Of a DNA stretch of 45,941 nucleotides, positions 41,993 to 45,941 are shown in pieces. The notes beneath the pieces were generated by a model, which had not been told where the DNA came from, searched no databases, and saw only the letters and a list, made by a program, of their open reading frames with translations. The stretch covers positions 1-45,941 of the forward strand of contig SLOL01000132.1 of the NCBI GenBank assembly GCA_007132495.1, read 5' to 3'. Position 1 is the stretch's first letter, and each line of letters begins with the position of its first letter. The stretch is from Balneolales bacterium (lineage in GTDB: Bacteria > Bacteroidota > Rhodothermia > Balneolales > Natronogracilivirgulaceae). Position numbers and translations under genes: made by a program.

Positions 41993-43294
41993 TCAGGCGA
42001 ATTTTCCGGAATGATCCAGCCGGATGGTGACGGCTTTTTTATGCGCGTGGAGCTGCTCGGTTTCAGCCATACGTATAACGGTGGGTGCTATCGCTTCCAG
42101 ACCCCGGCGATCGAGTTCCTGGAATGTGATATGTTTGATGAAACTGTCGACAGATATTCCGCTGTACATCCGCGCATAACCGTAGGTCGGCAGGGTGTGA
42201 TTGGTTCCGGAGGCGTAATCACCAACGCTTTCCGGTGTCCAGGGGCCGAGGAATACTGATCCGGCATTCAGGATGGAACCGGTGATTTCCCGGCCATTTT
42301 CCAGATGGATGATGAGGTGTTCGGGTGCGTATCGGTTGATCATCGCTACAGCCTGATCCACGGTATCGACAGCCATCAGAAAACTGTGTGAAAGCGCCCG
42401 TTTAGCGGTATCAGCTCTTGGCAGCGAAGCAAGCTGTTCCCGGATTGCGGTATTAACCGGTTCCGGATCCATATTCCCGACGGTTACCAGAACGACCTGA
42501 CTGTCCGGGCCGTGTTCTGCTTGTGAAAGCAGGTCGGAGGCAATAAAGCCGGGGTCGGAGGCGGCATCTGCAACCACCATCACTTCGGAAGGACCGGCCG
42601 GCAGATCCATGCTCACGATGGCATCGCTGTTTTGCAGCAGCATCTTGGCAGCTGTGACAAATTGATTGCCGGGTCCGAAAACCTTGTCCACCTTGCGGAC
42701 AAGGTCGGTTCCGTAGGCCATGGCGGCGATGGCCTGCGCGCCTCCGGCCAGATAGATTTCGGGGATATCGGCCAGTGCGGCAGCCAGTTCAACTTCAGCC
42801 GGTGGCTTGCCGGAGCGGTCGGGTGGTGTGGCCATGATCTTGTAGGAGCATCCGGCCAGCAGCGCCGGCACGCCAAGCATCAATACGGTGGATGGCAGCG
42901 GTGCAGCCCCTCCGGGGATATAAAGGCCCACCCGTTCGATCGGCCGCGATTCTCTGCGACAGGTAACGCCCGGCATGGTCTGTACCTCTATGGACTGAGG
43001 CAGTTGTGCCTTGTGAAAAGCAAGAAGGTTTTCAAATGATTGCTCAAATGCCTTTCTGACATCATCAGCAACCGGAATCTCATCGACGTTCCGGACAGGC
43101 CAAAGCAGGGGATCGGGGTCAACGCCATCAAATTTCCGGGTCAGGGTGCGTACAGCTTCGTCACCTTGCCTGTGCACCTGATCGATGATAGTCTGTACCG
43201 TCCGGGTAATGTCCCCGGTATCCATTCTCGGCCTTCGGCAAAGCCGTTCCAGTGTTTCTTTGTCACATTCATTGAAGCTCCAGTAGTTCAGCAT
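41993..43294 (-). CDS. hisD: Histidinol dehydrogenase
   Basis: Zinc enzyme that oxidises L-histidinol to histidine in two NAD-linked steps. 433 residues. Motifs: RESRPIERVGLYIPGG, VFGPGNQFVTAAKMLL, MDLPAGPSEVMVVAD, and SQAEHGPDSQV (Gln/His zinc ligands). Toward the end come YAPEHLIIH, DYASGTNHTLPTYGYA and a C-terminal His region. Second gene of the his unit, 27 bp after hisG. Confidence 0.97.
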   Translation of the reverse strand: MLNYWSFNECDKETLERLCRRPRMDTGDITRTVQTIIDQVHRQGDEAVRTLTRKFDGVDPDPLLWPVRNVDEIPVADDVRKAFEQSFENLLAFHKAQLPQSIEVQTMPGVTCRRESRPIERVGLYIPGGAAPLPSTVLMLGVPALLAGCSYKIMATPPDRSGKPPAEVELAAALADIPEIYLAGGAQAIAAMAYGTDLVRKVDKVFGPGNQFVTAAKMLLQNSDAIVSMDLPAGPSEVMVVADAASDPGFIASDLLSQAEHGPDSQVVLVTVGNMDPEPVNTAIREQLASLPRADTAKRALSHSFLMAVDTVDQAVAMINRYAPEHLIIHLENGREITGSILNAGSVFLGPWTPESVGDYASGTNHTLPTYGYARMYSGISVDSFIKHITFQELDRRGLEAIAPTVIRMAETEQLHAHKKAVTIRLDHSGKFA

Positions 43295-43321
43295 TTCCGT
43301 AGAATTTAATAGTAAGATGGA

Positions 43322-44191
43322 TCATACAATCATGTTTTCAATGGGCAGTATAACGATACCGGATGCACCCGCCGCCTTTAGCTCCTCCATCACTTCCCAG
43401 AACTGCTGCGTCGGTATCACCGAGTGGATGGCAACCAGGTCGTTTTCAGCCAGGGGTAATACCGTCGGACTCTTCAACGATGGAATAATGCGGCATATCT
43501 CCTCTACGGCATCCGACGGGGCATTCATCATGATGTAGCGGCTTTTTTCGGCTTGCTGCCGCGCTCCCATGCGCATCAGGAACTTTTGAATCAATTCCTG
43601 TTTGTCTGCCGGGATGGGTTGGTTGGTCTGAATCAACTCCGCTTCACTTTCCAGGATGGTTTCCACTTCCACAAGGCCGTTGGTTTTCAATGTTCCGCCG
43701 GTGGAGACGATATCGGCAATGGCATCGGCGACGTCAAGCGTCGGTGCGATTTCGACCGCTCCCGAAATCTCGATGGTCTTGATGTGCAGACCCTGTTTCT
43801 CAAAATGTTCGCGGGTCAGGACCGGATAGCTGGTGGCGATCCGGCTGCCGTCAAGGTCTTTAATTGACTTGATCGGACTGTTTTTGGGGGCGGCCACAGC
43901 CAGCCGGCATTTCCCGAATCCGAGGGCTCGCAGATGGGTTACATCCGCCCTGCTCTCGGCCGTCACATTGTGTCCGACGAAGCCAAGTTCACAGATCCCG
44001 TCCTGGACATACTCCGGAATATCGTCATCCCGGATCAGCAGCAGCTCCACGTCGTAGTTTCTGCACGGAACCAGTATGCGATTTTTGTAGTTGTCAAATT
44101 CCAGCCCGATATTTTCCAGCAATGACAATGTTTTTTCGGATAGACGCCCGCCTTTCTGTATGGCAATGCGCAATGATGATTCGTTTTGCAC
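43322..44191 (-). CDS. hisG: ATP phosphoribosyltransferase, long form
   Basis: First step of histidine synthesis: ATP plus PRPP to phosphoribosyl-ATP. 289 residues, the long form with a C-terminal regulatory domain (about 215-289, ACT-like), so HisZ is not needed and feedback by histidine is expected. Features are AIQKGGRLSEKTLSLLENIG, the LGFGKCRLAVAAP strand and the VSTGGTLKTNGL turn. The start codon is GTG (44189-44191); no ATG or Shine-Dalgarno is near. First gene of the his cluster, divergent from lepA over 192 bp. Confidence 0.96.
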   Translation of the reverse strand: MQNESSLRIAIQKGGRLSEKTLSLLENIGLEFDNYKNRILVPCRNYDVELLLIRDDDIPEYVQDGICELGFVGHNVTAESRADVTHLRALGFGKCRLAVAAPKNSPIKSIKDLDGSRIATSYPVLTREHFEKQGLHIKTIEISGAVEIAPTLDVADAIADIVSTGGTLKTNGLVEVETILESEAELIQTNQPIPADKQELIQKFLMRMGARQQAEKSRYIMMNAPSDAVEEICRIIPSLKSPTVLPLAENDLVAIHSVIPTQQFWEVMEELKAAGASGIVILPIENMIV

Positions 44192-44313
44192 TGATTAATT
44201 ATCGTTTGGTTATAGTTTGGTATCTGTTTACTGCACAAGATAAAAAGATGAGCGGTCAATTATATATGTTTTTGAGGATTCCGACGTTTTAACGGGTGAG
44301 TTCTACTTACGCT

Positions 44314-44340
44314 TTGGCGGGAATTTTCTTATTTTATAAA
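44314..44340 (+). promoter_or_regulatory. Possible sigma-70-like promoter for lepA
   Basis: TTGGCG (44314-44319) and TATAAA (44335-44340) are 15 bases apart, 43 bp before the lepA start. Spacing is short and this phylum often uses other consensus sequences, so confidence is low. Confidence 0.22.
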
Positions 44341-44383
44341 GTTTATCACCAGTAGCACCAGAATTGAATTAACACGTTATTGA

Positions 44384-45941
44384 ATGAAGAATATCCGCAA
44401 TTTTTGCATCATCGCACATATTGATCACGGGAAGTCCACGCTTGCCGACCGGCTACTTGAGCGCACCGGCACCATTACCGACCGGGAGATGCAGGAGCAG
44501 ATTCTGGATGATATGGATTTGGAGCGGGAACGTGGTATTACGATCAAAAGTCACGCCATCAAGATGGATTACAAGGCCACGGACGGTCAGATTTATGATT
44601 TCAACCTGATCGACACTCCCGGTCATGTCGATTTTGCATACGAAGTATCGCGGGCTCTTAAAGCGTGTGAAGGCGCCCTGCTTATCGTGGATGCCTCTCA
44701 GGGAGTGGAGGCGCAAACCATATCCAACCTCTACCAGGCCATCGATCAGAACCTCGAAATCATTCCGGTGCTTAACAAAATTGACCTTCCCGGTGCCGAT
44801 GTAGAGGGCATGTCACAGCAGATAATAGATCTGATCGGCTGCACCCCTGAAGAGATTATTCCGGTGTCCGGCAAAACGGGTGAAGGGGTCGATGAATTGC
44901 TGGAGGAGATCGTCCTGAAGATTCCTCCGCCTGAAGGGGATCCTCAAAAAGCGCTCAAGGCGCTTATTTTTGATTCGGTTTTCAACAGCTATCGCGGATC
45001 GGTGGTATACGTCCGGATTATGGACGGCCGGCTGAACAAGGGGGAGAAGGTCCGGTTCATGGCTACGGAAAAAGATTACGAAGCGGACGAAATCGGTTAT
45101 TTGCGCATTAAACCGACACCCTGCAAGACGCTGTCGGCAGGAGAGGTAGGATATGTCATCGGTAATGTCAAATCTCTTGAAGATACCAAGGTAGGGGATA
45201 CATTGACCTCTCATACCAATATGGCGCCGGAGCCGATTCCCGGTTATAAAGAGGTCAAGCCCAAGGTCTTCAGCGGAATCTACCCGACCAACAGTGAGGA
45301 TTTCGAAAGCCTCAGGGCTGCTCTGAGCAAACTTCAGCTTAATGATGCCTCGCTGCAATATGTTCCCGAGACATCGGTAGCGCTTGGTTTCGGATTCCGG
45401 GCCGGTTTTCTCGGTATGCTCCATATGGAGATCATCCAGGAGCGGTTGGATCGGGAATTCGATATGGATATCATCACCACTGTTCCCAACGTGGAGTATA
45501 TTGTCGAGACGACTGACGGGGATGAGATTATCGTAGACAACCCGACCGACATGCCCTCTCCCGGGAAAATACAGGAGATCCGTGAGCCGTACATCAGGGC
45601 CCAGATCATTACCCCGGCCGATTACATCGGCCAGGTGATGAAGCTTTGCCAGGAAAAACGCGGTATATATATCAATACGGCCTATCTCGATACCAAACGG
45701 GTGGACATTACTTATGAAATTCCCCTCGCTGAAATTGTCTTTGATTTTTACGACAAGTTGAAAAGCCAGACCAGAGGCTATGCTTCCCTCGATTACGACC
45801 TGATCGGCAACCGTCCGGGCCATTTGGTAAAACTGGATATTCTGCTGAACGGGGATCCGGTCGATGCGCTCTCCTGCATTGTACATCGCGACAAAGCCTA
45901 TGAATGGGGTAAACGCCTCTGCGGCAAACTTCGGAAGCTTA
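44384..45941 (+). CDS. lepA: Elongation factor 4 LepA (3' end outside window)
   Basis: Ribosome-associated translational GTPase that acts on stalled or mis-translocated ribosomes. The window holds 519 of about 600 residues. GTPase motifs: G1 AHIDHGKST (11-19), G2 ERGITI, G3 DTPGH, G4 NKID, G5 SGKTGEG. Later LepA-specific parts are also visible: [38 protein letters not shown], and the start of the LepA C-terminal region ([10 protein letters not shown]-like [12 protein letters not shown]). The ATG at 44384 has no Shine-Dalgarno. Confidence 0.98.
   Translation, partial: MKNIRNFCIIAHIDHGKSTLADRLLERTGTITDREMQEQILDDMDLERERGITIKSHAIKMDYKATDGQIYDFNLIDTPGHVDFAYEVSRALKACEGALLIVDASQGVEAQTISNLYQAIDQNLEIIPVLNKIDLPGADVEGMSQQIIDLIGCTPEEIIPVSGKTGEGVDELLEEIVLKIPPPEGDPQKALKALIFDSVFNSYRGSVVYVRIMDGRLNKGEKVRFMATEKDYEADEIGYLRIKPTPCKTLSAGEVGYVIGNVKSLEDTKVGDTLTSHTNMAPEPIPGYKEVKPKVFSGIYPTNSEDFESLRAALSKLQLNDASLQYVPETSVALGFGFRAGFLGMLHMEIIQERLDREFDMDIITTVPNVEYIVETTDGDEIIVDNPTDMPSPGKIQEIREPYIRAQIITPADYIGQVMKLCQEKRGIYINTAYLDTKRVDITYEIPLAEIVFDFYDKLKSQTRGYASLDYDLIGNRPGHLVKLDILLNGDPVDALSCIVHRDKAYEWGKRLCGKLRKL

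Noticed and set aside
44192-44383. Histidine attenuator leader peptide before hisG
   Set aside because: No run of His codons in any short frame on the minus strand and no terminator hairpin seen.
44813-45886. 357-codon frame on the minus strand
   Set aside because: Antisense shadow of lepA, whose reading frame is certain.
1-45941. tRNA, rRNA, prophage or insertion sequence
   Set aside because: Inspection of all intergenic stretches found no cloverleaf-like sequence, transposase or terminal inverted repeats with target duplications.

Overview
The window is about 46 kb of chromosome-like, densely packed DNA of roughly 50% GC. The gene content points to the Bacteroidota/Balneolota/Rhodothermota side of the bacteria. 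The clues are a NagB-like deaminase fused to a PIG-L domain, a stand-alone MnmD, a HisB with a HAD-type N-terminus, secreted DUF3347, DUF4412, DUF4168 and fasciclin proteins, and many genes without a Shine-Dalgarno sequence. A halophilic Balneolales-type organism would fit, but this is inference from families, not from a marker gene. I saw no tRNA, rRNA, CRISPR array, phage or insertion sequence.

Left part (1-9.6 kb): a truncated Fur-family regulator and an MFS transporter are separated by arrays of a degenerate heptamer (TCTGNNN). A second array lies after a DUF3347 lipoprotein. Two minus-strand genes, the MFS transporter and a TPR protein, both end inside a TCTGTTA unit. Then come a secreted DUF4412/TPR pair, a possible 38-aa membrane peptide ahead of a YfcE-type phosphodiesterase, an NAD-dependent isocitrate dehydrogenase, a secreted fasciclin-domain protein and a large membrane SpoIIE-type phosphatase.

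Middle (9.6-32.5 kb): a hybrid sensor kinase diverges from the phosphatase gene. It is followed by mgtE, a short-chain dehydrogenase, small secreted or anchored proteins of unknown role, an alkyladenine glycosylase divergent from mutS, a cyclic 2,3-diphosphoglycerate synthetase-family GTPase, an esterase-like lipoprotein and a D-Ala-D-Ala-ligase-like ATP-grasp enzyme. After these come a GntR regulator with no ordinary start codon, an SF1B helicase, NUDIX-mnmD (translationally overlapped), pfkB-rdgB, and the NagB/PIG-L fusion.

Right part (32.7-45.9 kb): an SppA-type protease carries an extra beta-rich, probably outer-membrane, N-terminal region. A nine-kilobase block on the minus strand then reads hisG-hisD-hisC-hisB-hisH-purF-engB-serA, ending against sppA. 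It joins histidine, purine and serine synthesis; hisA, hisF and hisI are not here. The HisB N-terminal phosphatase domain looks degenerate. lepA starts divergently from hisG and runs off the window.

Most genes are arranged as convergent pairs with very small gaps or overlapping stop codons (fasciclin/SpoIIE, helicase/mnmD, kinase/mgtE, mutS/hypothetical, rdgB/nagB, sppA/serA). Regulatory sequence is therefore concentrated in a few divergent intergenic regions. The observations most worth following are the heptamer arrays, the sppA fusion, the decayed HisB phosphatase domain, the small ORF at 4362 and the GntR start.
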